From positions 1-64,000 of the forward strand of contig NZ_JAJLMN010000004.1 of the NCBI RefSeq assembly GCF_021730615.1: a DNA stretch of 64,000 bases, read 5' to 3'. Source of the stretch: Lichenibacterium dinghuense. GTDB taxonomy: Bacteria; Pseudomonadota; Alphaproteobacteria; Rhizobiales; Beijerinckiaceae. Of this stretch, positions 22,585 through 29,840 are shown one piece after another. Each line of letters starts with the position of its first letter. Position 1 is the stretch's first letter. The translations under genes and the position numbers were made by a program. The notes under the pieces were generated by a model. It was not told the DNA's origin. It did not search any database and was given only the letters and a program-made list of their open reading frames with translations.

Positions 22585-22736
22585 GCAGCGCGATAGCATG
22601 ATAACTCTGTAGCACTATGGCATCGAAACACGGCAGTGCGACGACCGGCTACGTCCGCGCAAGCCAGCCTTGGCACGACGGTATCACGGCGCTACGGCAC
22701 GAGAGCCCTGCAGCGCGACAGCACGACGGTGCCACG
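22585..22736. repeat. Degenerate iteron-like cluster 2 (parA leader)
   Basis: Holds CTGCAGCGCGATAGCATGAT at the start and CTGCAGCGCGACAGCACGAC just before parA (17 of 20 identical), with further GGCACGA, GCACGAC and CCACGAT words between. The last copies abut the parA ATG at 22737 and replace any obvious ribosome site. Likely centromere and/or autoregulatory operator of the par module. Confidence 0.55.
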
Positions 22737-23375
22737 ATGCGAACCATAGCCTTCACGACGCAGAAGGGCGGCGCCGGAAAGACGACGCTGGCCGTAGCGC
22801 TGGCCGTGGCCGCGACCGAGGCCGGAGAGAAGGTCATCGCGCTCGACCTCGATCCCCAGGGCTCGCTGTCGGCCTGGGGCGACGATCGCGAGGCGGAGGC
22901 GCCGGCGGTCGACCGGATCGACGGCGACAAGCTCGCGCGCCTGCCCGACGTCCTGAAAGCCCTCGCCAAGGGAGGGTTCACACTGGCGCTGCTCGACTGC
23001 CCCGGCCTCGCGGGAACCCAGGTCAACGCCGCCATCGCGGCCGCCGACCTCTGCATCGTGCCGGCCCGGCCGACCATGATCGACCTTCGAGCGACCAAGG
23101 CCACCATTGCGGCGCTGTTGAAGATCGACCGGCCGTTCGCCTTCGTCCTGAACCAGGCGCCGGCCACGGCGAAGACCACGCGCATGGTCGAGGCGATCGG
23201 CGCCGTCTCGCTGCTCGGCGACCTCGCCGATCCGGTCATCACGCAACGCAACGATTATCAGGACGCCGTCGCAGCCGGGCAGGGCGTCACCGAATATGCC
23301 CCACAGGGCAAGGCCGCCGAGGAAGCACGGCAGCTCTGGCGATGGGTCGACCGCAAGCTCAAGGGGACGAAGTGA
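22737..23375 (+). CDS. parA: ParA-type partition ATPase
   Basis: 212 residues from ATG 22737, chosen because the Walker A then begins at once: RTIAFTTQKGGAGKTTLAVALA (deviant Walker A KGGAGKT). Walker A' DLDPQGSLSAWGD and Walker B-like ALLDCPG follow. The absence of an N-terminal HTH and the small size mark it as type Ib (short ParA). It moves DNA bound by its partner. Downstream is a small ribbon-helix-helix ParB, and repeats flank the pair. The upstream in-frame extension to 22617 is the repeat region and is not considered coding. Confidence 0.9.
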   Translation: MRTIAFTTQKGGAGKTTLAVALAVAATEAGEKVIALDLDPQGSLSAWGDDREAEAPAVDRIDGDKLARLPDVLKALAKGGFTLALLDCPGLAGTQVNAAIAAADLCIVPARPTMIDLRATKATIAALLKIDRPFAFVLNQAPATAKTTRMVEAIGAVSLLGDLADPVITQRNDYQDAVAAGQGVTEYAPQGKAAEEARQLWRWVDRKLKGTK

Positions 23376-23377
23376 CG

Positions 23378-23659
23378 ATGGCCGCCAAGCCCAAGCGCCC
23401 GAGCATGATCGACGCCATGATGGCACCCGAGTCGCAGCCCGAGATCGCGCCAGAGGCCGCCCCTGCCGCGCCACGCAAGCCCAAGCCCGACGTGCAGCAC
23501 ACCAGCGTCTATATCCCGCGCCCGGCCCACGAGCGCCTGCGGGAGATCGCCTTCCACGAGCGCGTGAAGATGCACGACCTCATCATGGAGGGCCTGGACC
23601 TCGTCATCGAAAAGCGCGGCCACGCCGAGCGGGCGACACGCAGCACGAAAGAGCCATGA
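23378..23659 (+). CDS. Small ParB/ParG-like centromere-binding protein
   Basis: 93 residues from ATG 23378, two bases after the parA stop (GTG 23372 also possible). The N terminus is Pro/Ala-rich and flexible (APEAAPAAPRKPKPDVQ), and the C terminus is a ribbon-helix-helix (HTSVYIPRPAHERLREIAFHERVKMHDLIMEGLDLVIEKRG). This is the plan of type Ib centromere-binding proteins, whose flexible N terminus stimulates the ParA ATPase. It should bind the short repeats around the operon. Confidence 0.75.
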   Translation: MAAKPKRPSMIDAMMAPESQPEIAPEAAPAAPRKPKPDVQHTSVYIPRPAHERLREIAFHERVKMHDLIMEGLDLVIEKRGHAERATRSTKEP

Positions 23660-23712
23660 CGCTGTAAAGCTTCAGCGCTGTAGCACTGCGGTGCCATAGC
23701 GCCCCGATGCTG
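23660..23712. repeat. Degenerate iteron-like cluster 3 (after parB)
   Basis: GCTGTAAAGC, GCGCTGTAGCACTGCGGTGC and CATAGCGCCCCGATGCTGTG. On the reverse strand it reads GCTATGGCAC and AGTGCTACAGCGC, matching words in clusters 1 and 2. Third set of candidate ParB sites. Confidence 0.4.
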
Positions 23713-23730
23713 TGCCGCTGGCTTACACCC

Positions 23731-24039
23731 TCACGTCTGCCCGGCCCACACCGCGAACACGGCCTCCTGGACCGCGATGGCCCTGTCCTGCGCGTCCTGC
23801 CCGGCGCCGACGTAGCTCGGCAGGCCCGTCCTCATCCGCACGACCAGGACTCCGAGGTCGGGCCGGTCCTGCTGCTTCTCCTCCGTCCCGATCGCGGTCA
23901 GGAGCGGGCCGAGCCCCTGTTTCGCTCGACCCACGAGCGCCGCTGCCCCGCCGTACGTGATGACCTGTCGCGCCCGCGCTCGCCGCTCCAGCTCGGCGCG
24001 GATCGCGGCCTTGTCGCGGATGAAGCGGTCGGTCGGCAT
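23731..24039 (-). CDS. Hypothetical protein with ATL/HNH-associated winged-helix look
   Basis: 102 residues from ATG 24039 (MPTDRFIRDKAAIRAELERRARARQ). VITYGGAAALVGRAKQGLGPLLTAIG followed by LGVLVVRMRTGLPSYV resembles a small winged-helix ('ITYGELA..LG...LG..L..I') seen at the start of some HNH nucleases and in alkyltransferase-like proteins. No nuclease domain is present. Function unknown; starts 22 bases after the secreted-protein stop at 24062. Confidence 0.5.
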   Translation of the reverse strand: MPTDRFIRDKAAIRAELERRARARQVITYGGAAALVGRAKQGLGPLLTAIGTEEKQQDRPDLGVLVVRMRTGLPSYVGAGQDAQDRAIAVQEAVFAVWAGQT

Positions 24040-24061
24040 CAGCCCAGCAACCCCACAGCTC

Positions 24062-24280
24062 TCACGGTCGCGCGCACCCACCACCATCGCAGATGTAGCT
24101 GCCGGTCTCCCCATGCAGGAGGCAGCGCTCCTTCGGCTTCGGCAAAGTCGCCGCGGCTCCGCGGTTGCTCCAGGCCTTCGCGAACGCTCGCGAGCAATTC
24201 TTCGGAAGGGGCTTCGCCGCCGCATGAGCGGACGCAGCCGACAGGATCACACTCAGAGCGCAGACGGTGGCGAGCTTCAC
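24062..24280 (-). CDS. Small secreted Cys-rich protein
   Basis: 72 residues from GTG 24280: VKLATVCALSVILSAASAHAAAKP is a signal peptide. The mature 50 residues have four Cys (KNCSRAF, ERCLLHG, YICDGG, GGCARP) and would be disulfide-bonded in the periplasm. Divergent from the C39-like protease operon, 87 bases away. Unknown function. Confidence 0.6.
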   Translation of the reverse strand: MKLATVCALSVILSAASAHAAAKPLPKNCSRAFAKAWSNRGAAATLPKPKERCLLHGETGSYICDGGGCARP

Positions 24281-24367
24281 AGAATCACGTCCTCCGATCG
24301 ACACAGCGGGGATGCGCAAGTCAGCCGCATATGACTACGATCCTGAGTCGTAAATCAGGGAGGGAGT

Positions 24368-24721
24368 ATGCGGCTGGTGACCCAGAAACACGAGAACGAT
24401 TGCGGTGCGGCCTGCGTCGCGATCATCGCGGGCGTGAGCCTCAACGAAGCGAAGGGAAGGCTGCCGGCACATTGCGAGATCCGCGGCACCAGCAGTCAGG
24501 AGTTGCGCACCGCGCTGCTGACGTTCGGCGTCGACACCGATGAGCTTAAGCGGATCGGAAGCGCCGATTACACGTCCTTCGCCTTCGACGCCGTGCTGCG
24601 TGGCAAGCTGGACGATGACGACCATTGGGTCGTGTGGGAAGCCAAGAGGAAGCGCGTGCTTGACCCCTACAAGCCCGGCGGCGAGTTCCGGTGCACGTCC
24701 TACGTCAAGGTGAATCGATGA
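24368..24721 (+). CDS. Stand-alone C39-like cysteine peptidase
   Basis: 117 residues from ATG 24368 with GGAGGGAG upstream. VTQKHENDCGAACVAIIAG carries the C39/papain-like oxyanion Gln6 and nucleophile Cys12; His86 (DDHWVVW) and Asp99 (VLDPYKP) complete the triad. In ABC exporters this domain cleaves leader peptides after Gly-Gly. Here it is alone, without transporter or membrane segment, so a cytoplasmic processing role is implied. The stop overlaps the ATG of the next gene, making a three-gene operon with a helical protein and an MNT nucleotidyltransferase. Confidence 0.75.
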   Translation: MRLVTQKHENDCGAACVAIIAGVSLNEAKGRLPAHCEIRGTSSQELRTALLTFGVDTDELKRIGSADYTSFAFDAVLRGKLDDDDHWVVWEAKRKRVLDPYKPGGEFRCTSYVKVNR

Positions 24722-25239
24722 CCCCGACAGAATTCCACGAGGAGGTCGCGCAGCCGAACATGGAACACTCACTGCACCATCCTGACGACGTGCGGGCCCT
24801 GGTCAATGCTGTGCTGACGCTCGACGCATTGGCCGGCCTCATCCATGCGCACGGTCGCGCCGCTGGCGTGCCGGCCATGGCGAAGCACGAAGCCGACGAC
24901 CGGTACCGCGATGACCTCGCCGCAGTGTCTCGAAGCTATCGGGTGCTCCGCGATCTCGCTGCCTCGCTCAAGCACGGCGCGCTGGATCCGAAGCGGGCCA
25001 AGGCGCGGCTCGTTCGCAACGGGGGAGCGGTACAGTCCGTCGCCAATGGCCTAGGGCTGTTTCAATGCGGCGACAGCATCGGCGGCGAGGTGCTGGTGGT
25101 CGAGCTCGACGACGGGCCGGGGTACGTCCGGGCCAGCACACTGGTGGCGGACAGCTACCGGATGCTCAAGCGCATCGTGGATGGCGGGCCGGCGGATCTC
25201 GACGAGGGTGATCACTTCACGCGTGCAGGTGAGCCGTGA
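24718..25239 (+). CDS. Helical protein with RDLAxSLKH motif (HEPN-like candidate)
   Basis: 173 residues from ATG 24718 (ATGA overlap). N-terminal 95 residues are helical (DVRALVNAVLTLDALAGLIHAHG; YRDDLAAVSRSYRVLRDLAASLKHGALD). The last helix resembles 'D[IL]A.A.KH..L' families that I would group loosely with HEPN-type proteins, but the classical R-x4-6-H RNase motif is not exact (Arg78 to His86). The C terminus is beta-rich (GEVLVVELDDGPGYVRASTL). Position next to an MNT nucleotidyltransferase supports a HEPN/MNT-like pairing; this is inference. Confidence 0.55.
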   Translation: MTPTEFHEEVAQPNMEHSLHHPDDVRALVNAVLTLDALAGLIHAHGRAAGVPAMAKHEADDRYRDDLAAVSRSYRVLRDLAASLKHGALDPKRAKARLVRNGGAVQSVANGLGLFQCGDSIGGEVLVVELDDGPGYVRASTLVADSYRMLKRIVDGGPADLDEGDHFTRAGEP

Positions 25240-25637
25240 GCCTGCTGCATCAGCCAGCGCACCTCCCATCCGATCTTCCTACCCTCGCCGATGCCGTCTC
25301 GCGATGGGTTGACGACGTGTCAGGGGTGCCGGCCATCTACCTGTTCGGAAGCCGCGTGAGGGGTGATCATCGGCCGGACAGCGACGTCGACCTATGCCTG
25401 TTCCAGGCCGAATGGGACGGCTCTGACGCTTGCACCTCGTGGTGGGGCCGCACCAGCGACCTCGAATACCGCGACTTGGCCGATCTGTTGCCCGGACCGC
25501 CGCGACTGCACCTTGAAACGTGGGACGCTGCCCTCCGATGGGTCGACGAGGCCCGCGTGGATCCCTCCCGGATCGTGTTGCAGGTCCGCAAGGCGGTTTG
25601 CCTTTGGACCGCGCCGAAGCACGCCCGCAAGCCGTAA
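25236..25637 (+). CDS. MNT-type nucleotidyltransferase
   Basis: 133 residues from GTG 25236 (GTGA overlap with the helical gene). IYLFGSRVRGDHRPDSDVDLCLF is the Pol-beta-type nucleotidyltransferase signature: Gly38-Ser39 and Asp50/Asp52. Minimal nucleotidyltransferases act as antitoxins by AMPylating HEPN RNases. The C-terminal half (RLHLETWDAALRWVDEARVDPSRIVLQVRKAV) is helical. Third gene of the C39/helical/MNT operon and followed by a run of hairpins. Confidence 0.8.
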   Translation: MSLLHQPAHLPSDLPTLADAVSRWVDDVSGVPAIYLFGSRVRGDHRPDSDVDLCLFQAEWDGSDACTSWWGRTSDLEYRDLADLLPGPPRLHLETWDAALRWVDEARVDPSRIVLQVRKAVCLWTAPKHARKP

Positions 25638-25754
25638 CCTGACCCGTGCCGGTTTGACACGGCACCCCCATCCGGGCGTGATGCCCTATCGGGCGTGGCG
25701 CGAGTCGCGGCCGGCAGATGGAGACGGGATGGCCGGATAGGACGCTGAAACGAG

Positions 25755-25873
25755 AAGAGCCCCAGACCTTGCCGGGTCCAGGGCTCTTGGAATCGATTTG
25801 GGCTGTCGCCCGCTGCAATCGCGACAGTCCCATAGCTCCCCTGAGGGAGTCAACGCGGAAATTGCCGTTTCCG
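25755..25873. ncRNA. Candidate structured RNA: four consecutive hairpins
   Basis: Four hairpins in 119 bases: (1) AAGAGCCC-CA-GACC / GGTC-CA-GGGCTCTT with a symmetrical internal loop (25755-25788); (2) CTGTCGC / GCGACAG (25803-25827); (3) CTCCC / GGGAG with CTGA loop (25836-25849); (4) CGGAAA / TTTCCG (25856-25873). No reading frame is convincing here. Hairpin 1 could also terminate the operon upstream. The strand of the RNA cannot be told. Confidence 0.45.
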
Positions 25874-25923
25874 TGATCGAGGACGCACGCGCCTGAGGAC
25901 GGCCCCAGCTTGGGGCAGGGTTC

Positions 25924-26208
25924 ATGTTTGCGGACGACATCAGGCGGGCCCTGCCGGGCACGCCACGGGAGCGGCTTGCCGAGCTGTCGGCAGCCGTGTG
26001 GAAGGGCAGTACGGACGCGACCTCCCCCGACCCGACAGCCGCGGCGGATCGCGCGGCCGACCGGGTCACCATGGGGCGGGATGGTTTCGGCCCGGTGAAG
26101 GGTCGACCGCTGTGCGGGGCGATGTCCGATCTGCTCTTCCATCCGGCAGATGATCTCACATGGTTTTACGCATGTGCTTGGCCGAGTGCTTCACGTGCCG
26201 CGAGCTGA
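25924..26208 (+). CDS. Possible hypothetical protein
   Basis: 94 residues from ATG 25924 (MFADDIRRALPGTPRERLAELSAAVWKGSTD). The first 65 residues have good local codon use and a helical look; the last 18 are antisense to the secreted-protein gene at 26156-26350. Either real with a convergent overlap or an ORF whose true end is lost. Confidence 0.35.
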   Translation: MFADDIRRALPGTPRERLAELSAAVWKGSTDATSPDPTAAADRAADRVTMGRDGFGPVKGRPLCGAMSDLLFHPADDLTWFYACAWPSASRAAS

Positions 26209-26350
26209 CCGTGGAGTCCCCGGCGTTGGACGACGCTCCGAAGCCGCCAGCCTGCGAGTTGTGAGCCGTGGCGGCGTTGGCTGAGCCCGCTGTGACGGCA
26301 AGCGGCGAGGCAATCAGGAGGGCGGCGGCGGTGATGCGGAGAATGTGCAT
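26156..26350 (-). CDS. Small secreted protein
   Basis: 64 residues from ATG 26350, with GAGGAACACGCTC upstream. MHILRITAAALLIASPLAVTAGSANA is a clean signal peptide; the mature 38 residues are Ser/Gly/His-rich (QAGGFGASSNAGDSTVSSRHVKHSAKH). Similar tiny secreted proteins are common in this group and unassigned. Confidence 0.6.
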   Translation of the reverse strand: MHILRITAAALLIASPLAVTAGSANAATAHNSQAGGFGASSNAGDSTVSSRHVKHSAKHMRKTM

Positions 26351-26499
26351 GAGCGTGTTCCTCTATGGTCCGCATAGAGGACAGATTGCTATCCGTGAAA
26401 GTTGCTTCGATCTTCGATGCACCACCATGAAATGTAGGCTCACATGAGCCGCCGTCGGCTTGAACGGTACAGGCGTCACCGCTTCCGGCGCTGCTGTCC

Positions 26500-26647
26500 G
26501 AAGCTGAACGACGTCGACCCGCAGGCTTGGCCGGCCGACGTGCTCAGCCGCATCGCGGCCCACCCGGCCCAGCGCCTGGGCGAGCTGCTGCCGTGGAACT
26601 GGAAGCCGACCTCGGCCGCCTCGCCGAGCCTCGACGCCGCAGCCTGA
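26500..26647 (+). pseudogene. IS66 transposase (TnpC) C-terminal remnant
   Basis: KLNDVDPQAWPADVLSRIAAHPAQRLGELLPWNWKP matches the conserved C-terminal end of IS66 TnpC (compare LNGVDPQAYLCDVITRI...LDELLPW at the intact element, 32,333). Only about 45 codons remain and no terminal repeat is seen nearby. It differs from the intact copy, so it comes from another IS66 subgroup. Confidence 0.8.
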
Positions 26648-26683
26648 CCCGGACGCTCAGCCCCGGGCCTTATCGACCCGCGA

Positions 26684-26854
26684 TCACGCCGCAACGAAAC
26701 CCGCAAGCACCGTTTCCACGGCCCTCGCCGTAGGCGTACGGACCGATGCGATGAGGGCGGGGATCTCGGCCGGAGGGACGTGGTTCCGCGCCAGGTAAGC
26801 GGAGACGACCTCGGACGTGATCTCGACGAGGGCAGCGGGTGCTGTGTCGGACAT
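26684..26854 (-). pseudogene. MucR/Ros regulator N-terminal fragment
   Basis: 56 residues from ATG 26854. LVEITSEVVSAYLARNHVPPAEIPALIASV is the conserved N-terminal multimerisation region of MucR/Ros proteins. The zinc-finger half is missing: the frame stops after AVETVLAGFVAA. Either a remnant or a truncated form able to poison full-length MucR oligomers. Confidence 0.65.
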
Positions 26855-26902
26855 GCGGCCTCTCGCGTGGCGATGGCGGCATGCCACCGATGGGAGAACG
26901 TC

Positions 26903-27217
26903 TCAAGCTCTGCAGATTGAGGTGGCTGACCGGCATGGGCTACCTCCGGCCGGCGAAGGATCCTGAGATGGCGAGTTGAGCAAGACGGGCATGGTGACCA
27001 CGGCGGACAGGATGCCGATTGCGAGTGCTGCCAGTGTCGAGATCTCACCATTTGCATCCGCCGTCGCGACAGTGAGTTGCGATATCAGCGTGATCAGTGC
27101 CACGAAGAGGAGATAGGAGACCTGGCCCAAGAACTGCGAGGAGCGACCTCTCGTCAGCCATCCGACCACGGGAGCGAAGGCATAGAGGCTGAGAAGAAGC
27201 AAAGTGGCGAAGCTCAC
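26903..27217 (-). CDS. Small membrane protein coupled to CPA1 antiporter
   Basis: 104 residues from GTG 27217, overlapping the antiporter stop (GTGA). Three hydrophobic segments: FATLLLLSLYAFAPVVGWL, FLGQVSYLLFVALITLISQLTVA and LAALAIGILSAVVTMPVLL. No family recognised. Coupling suggests an accessory of the antiporter. Confidence 0.55.
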   Translation of the reverse strand: MSFATLLLLSLYAFAPVVGWLTRGRSSQFLGQVSYLLFVALITLISQLTVATADANGEISTLAALAIGILSAVVTMPVLLNSPSQDPSPAGGSPCRSATSICRA

Positions 27218-28464
27218 GCCTTCACGGTCCGACGCGCTATCAGGCCGAGGCTCGCGCCCTGCACTGCGATCGAGAACAGCACGACCGCGTAGGTGCAGGT
27301 CAGGATGGCCGGCTTGGCCGGGTTGTCGGGCAGCGACAGCGACAGCGCGATCGAGATGCCGCCGCGCACGCCCGCCCACACCAGCAGCGGCACGCTCGAC
27401 GGCGGCAGGTGCGCGCGCCAGCCGGGGAACAGCGCCGGCCAGATCGCCACCGCGACCGCGCGGGCCACGAGAACGAGCGGGATGGCGGCCAACGCGAGGA
27501 GGAGGTTCGAGCCCGCGAAGGCGAGCTGCGTCACCTCGAGGCCGATCAGCAGGAACAGCACCGAGTTCAGCACTTCATCGATCAGCGACCACAACGCGAA
27601 GACGTACTTCCGCGTCGTCTCGCTCATGGCGTAGCGGGGGCCACGGTCGCCGATGATGAGCCCGGCGGCCACGATCGCCAGCGGTCCGCTCGTGTCGAGC
27701 CTCTCGGCCAGCGCGTAAGTGGCCGTCACCAGCGCCAGCGTCACCAGGACCTCGACGGGATAGTCGTCGATCGCCCGCATGGCCCTGTACGCGACGTAAC
27801 CCGTGACGGCGCCCAGCGCGAGGCCGCCGGCGGCCTCCTGCAGGAGGAGGACCGTGATCGCTTGTGGCGAGGTTTCGGCTGCCGAGGCGCCGGACGCGAA
27901 GCGCAGCAGCACGGTGAACAGCACGATGCCGATGCCGTCGTTGAACAGCGCCTCGCCCTCGATCTGCACCTTCAGGCTCTCGGGCAGGTCGACGCTCTTC
28001 AGCGTGCTCATCACGGCGACGGGGTCGGTCGGGCTGATCAGGGCGCCGAACACCAGGGCCCACAGGAATGGCAGAGGGTGGCCGAGCGCGAGCGACAGCC
28101 CGTACAGGCCCGCCCCGACGATCACGGTCGACAGGCCTGTACCGACGATGGCCAGGGCCAACACGGGCCACGCGCGCCTGCGCAACTCCGGCACGTCGAC
28201 GCTGAGCGCACCCGCGAAGATCAGGAAGGCGAGCATGCCGTCCATCACCACAGCGCTGAAGTCGATGCGGCCCAGCACGTCATGGATCAGCGAGGAGGCG
28301 CGATGGCCCGGCACGACGGCGTCGACACTGAGCAGCACCAGCGATGCCGCAACGCCCATGACGAGCAGGCCGATCGTATGCGGCAGCAGCGCCAGCTTGC
28401 GGTTCACCCAGCCGAACAGGGCCGACAGGGTGAGTAGGATGGCGAGGAGATCGAGGACGGACAT
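27214..28464 (-). CDS. Na+(K+)/H+ antiporter, CPA1/NhaP type
   Basis: 416 residues from ATG 28464, with GAGAGG 10-15 bases upstream; a GTG at 28482 overlapping the previous stop is the alternative. About twelve membrane helices. The CPA1 core is visible: MLAFLIFAGALSVDVPELRRR, LWALVFGALISPTDPVAVMSTLK (catalytic TDP) and EGEALFNDGIGIVLF (the ND pair of the cation site). The C terminus stops right after the last helix, without the long cytoplasmic domain. Exchanges Na+ or K+ for protons at the inner membrane. Operon with DUF2254 and MscS genes. Confidence 0.9.
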   Translation of the reverse strand: MSVLDLLAILLTLSALFGWVNRKLALLPHTIGLLVMGVAASLVLLSVDAVVPGHRASSLIHDVLGRIDFSAVVMDGMLAFLIFAGALSVDVPELRRRAWPVLALAIVGTGLSTVIVGAGLYGLSLALGHPLPFLWALVFGALISPTDPVAVMSTLKSVDLPESLKVQIEGEALFNDGIGIVLFTVLLRFASGASAAETSPQAITVLLLQEAAGGLALGAVTGYVAYRAMRAIDDYPVEVLVTLALVTATYALAERLDTSGPLAIVAAGLIIGDRGPRYAMSETTRKYVFALWSLIDEVLNSVLFLLIGLEVTQLAFAGSNLLLALAAIPLVLVARAVAVAIWPALFPGWRAHLPPSSVPLLVWAGVRGGISIALSLSLPDNPAKPAILTCTYAVVLFSIAVQGASLGLIARRTVKA

Positions 28465-28478
28465 CGGGTTGCAGCCTC

Positions 28479-29840
28479 TCACCCGCGCCGAGGGCCGTAT
28501 GTCGCCGCGGCAGCGGGCGCGTCGGCCATGTCGACCGAGGCCGCGAAAGCGCGGTGCCGCCTCTCGCAGTCTTCGAGGCCTGCTGGATCCGACACGCCGT
28601 CCCGCGCCACCCCGATCGCGAGGTCGGCGTGGCGGCGCAGCGCAGCGAGGCGTTCCGGCGAGCGCTCGACCTCAGCCGCATGGGCCAGCACTTCGAGGAG
28701 CCGGATCAGCACGTAGGCCGAGCCCGACCCGTTCTGGCGCACCGTGTGGAACATGGCGTCACACAGCCCATCGTAGTCGACCACGTCGAGCCGCAGCACG
28801 ATCCGCCCGTCGCGGGCCACGGCGCCGCGCGGCAGGTGCCGCTTCGCAAGACGGCACAGGGCGTCGCCGAAGCGGTCGAGCACGCTGCCCGCCGTGAAAG
28901 GGTCGTTGATGCCGGGCGAGAGCGCCCGCACCGCGATCTCGTTGAGCTGGCGCACGGGGTATTCGAGATCCTGCAAAGCGGCCTGCCGCGGCCCGAAGGT
29001 CAGCGCGCGGTCGACGGCCTCCCGCGCGTCTTCCGTCGAAGCGGAGATGATCGCGACCGGCGCGCCGTGGGGAACGAAGGCCCCCGGCCGCACCCGTAGC
29101 GCCACCTCGATCCCCCGCTCGGCCGCCCAGTCGGCCAAGGCATCGGCATCGACGGCCTGGAGGAAGCCGCTGCCCGACGCGGCCACGGCCTCGCCCCGCA
29201 CCACCTCGGAGGGGGATAGCAGCGGCGGCTCGCCGAGAGCGTCACTGCCGATCGCCGCGACGAGATCGTCGTGCACGGCGCCCACGACGGTCTCAACGTT
29301 GATCGAAGTGGCCACATGGTGGACGAACCACACCAGCGTGCCGACGCAGACCAGCGCTAGTGCCATCGCGCCCGTGACGCCGAGGTCCGGAACGAACGCT
29401 CCCTCGTCACCGGTCCGTACCGTCCGCAGCACCGTCAGAGCGTAGGCGAAGGTGCCGAGGAAGATGCCGAGCGCGATCTGGTTGCGCGGGTCGCGCACGA
29501 AGTTGCGGATCAGCCGCGGCCCCATCTGGCCAGATGCGAGCGACAGGGCCGCGATGGTGATGGAGAAGATCGTGCCGGCGACGCCGATGGTGGACGACGC
29601 CACCGCGGACAGCAGGCTGCGCGCCCCTTCGCCGCTTCCGGAATAGAACCAGCCCGTCGACAGGACCTTCCAGGTATCGTCTGTAAGCTCATCGTACCAC
29701 GTGGCCAGAACGCCGAGGCCGATGCAGGACGCCACCACCAGCGCGGGCCGCAGCCAGAACTGATCGCCGAGGTCCTCGATCCGGGCCCGGAGGCGTGCGC
29801 CGCCGAGCCCGGCTAACCACCCCTGCATGCCCTCCATCAC
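28479..29840 (-). CDS. DUF2254 membrane protein
   Basis: About 453 residues; GTG 29840 or ATG 29837, overlapping the MscS stop. Four membrane helices lie in the first 180 residues (ALVVASCIGLGVLATWYD, SLLSAVASSTIGVAGTIFSITIAALSLASGQMGPRLIRNF, GIFLGTFAYALTVL, ALALVCVGTLVWFVHHVATSINVETVV). The S-x-ASGQ-GPR-I-NF block is diagnostic of DUF2254. The soluble part contains DPFTAGSVLDRFGDALC. Role unknown; often found near ion transport and osmotic genes, as here. Confidence 0.9.
   Translation of the reverse strand: MMEGMQGWLAGLGGARLRARIEDLGDQFWLRPALVVASCIGLGVLATWYDELTDDTWKVLSTGWFYSGSGEGARSLLSAVASSTIGVAGTIFSITIAALSLASGQMGPRLIRNFVRDPRNQIALGIFLGTFAYALTVLRTVRTGDEGAFVPDLGVTGAMALALVCVGTLVWFVHHVATSINVETVVGAVHDDLVAAIGSDALGEPPLLSPSEVVRGEAVAASGSGFLQAVDADALADWAAERGIEVALRVRPGAFVPHGAPVAIISASTEDAREAVDRALTFGPRQAALQDLEYPVRQLNEIAVRALSPGINDPFTAGSVLDRFGDALCRLAKRHLPRGAVARDGRIVLRLDVVDYDGLCDAMFHTVRQNGSGSAYVLIRLLEVLAHAAEVERSPERLAALRRHADLAIGVARDGVSDPAGLEDCERRHRAFAASVDMADAPAAAATYGPRRG

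Noticed and set aside
22617-22736. N-terminal extension of ParA by 40 residues
   Set aside because: The DNA consists of repeat words and the Walker A region starts normally after ATG 22737.
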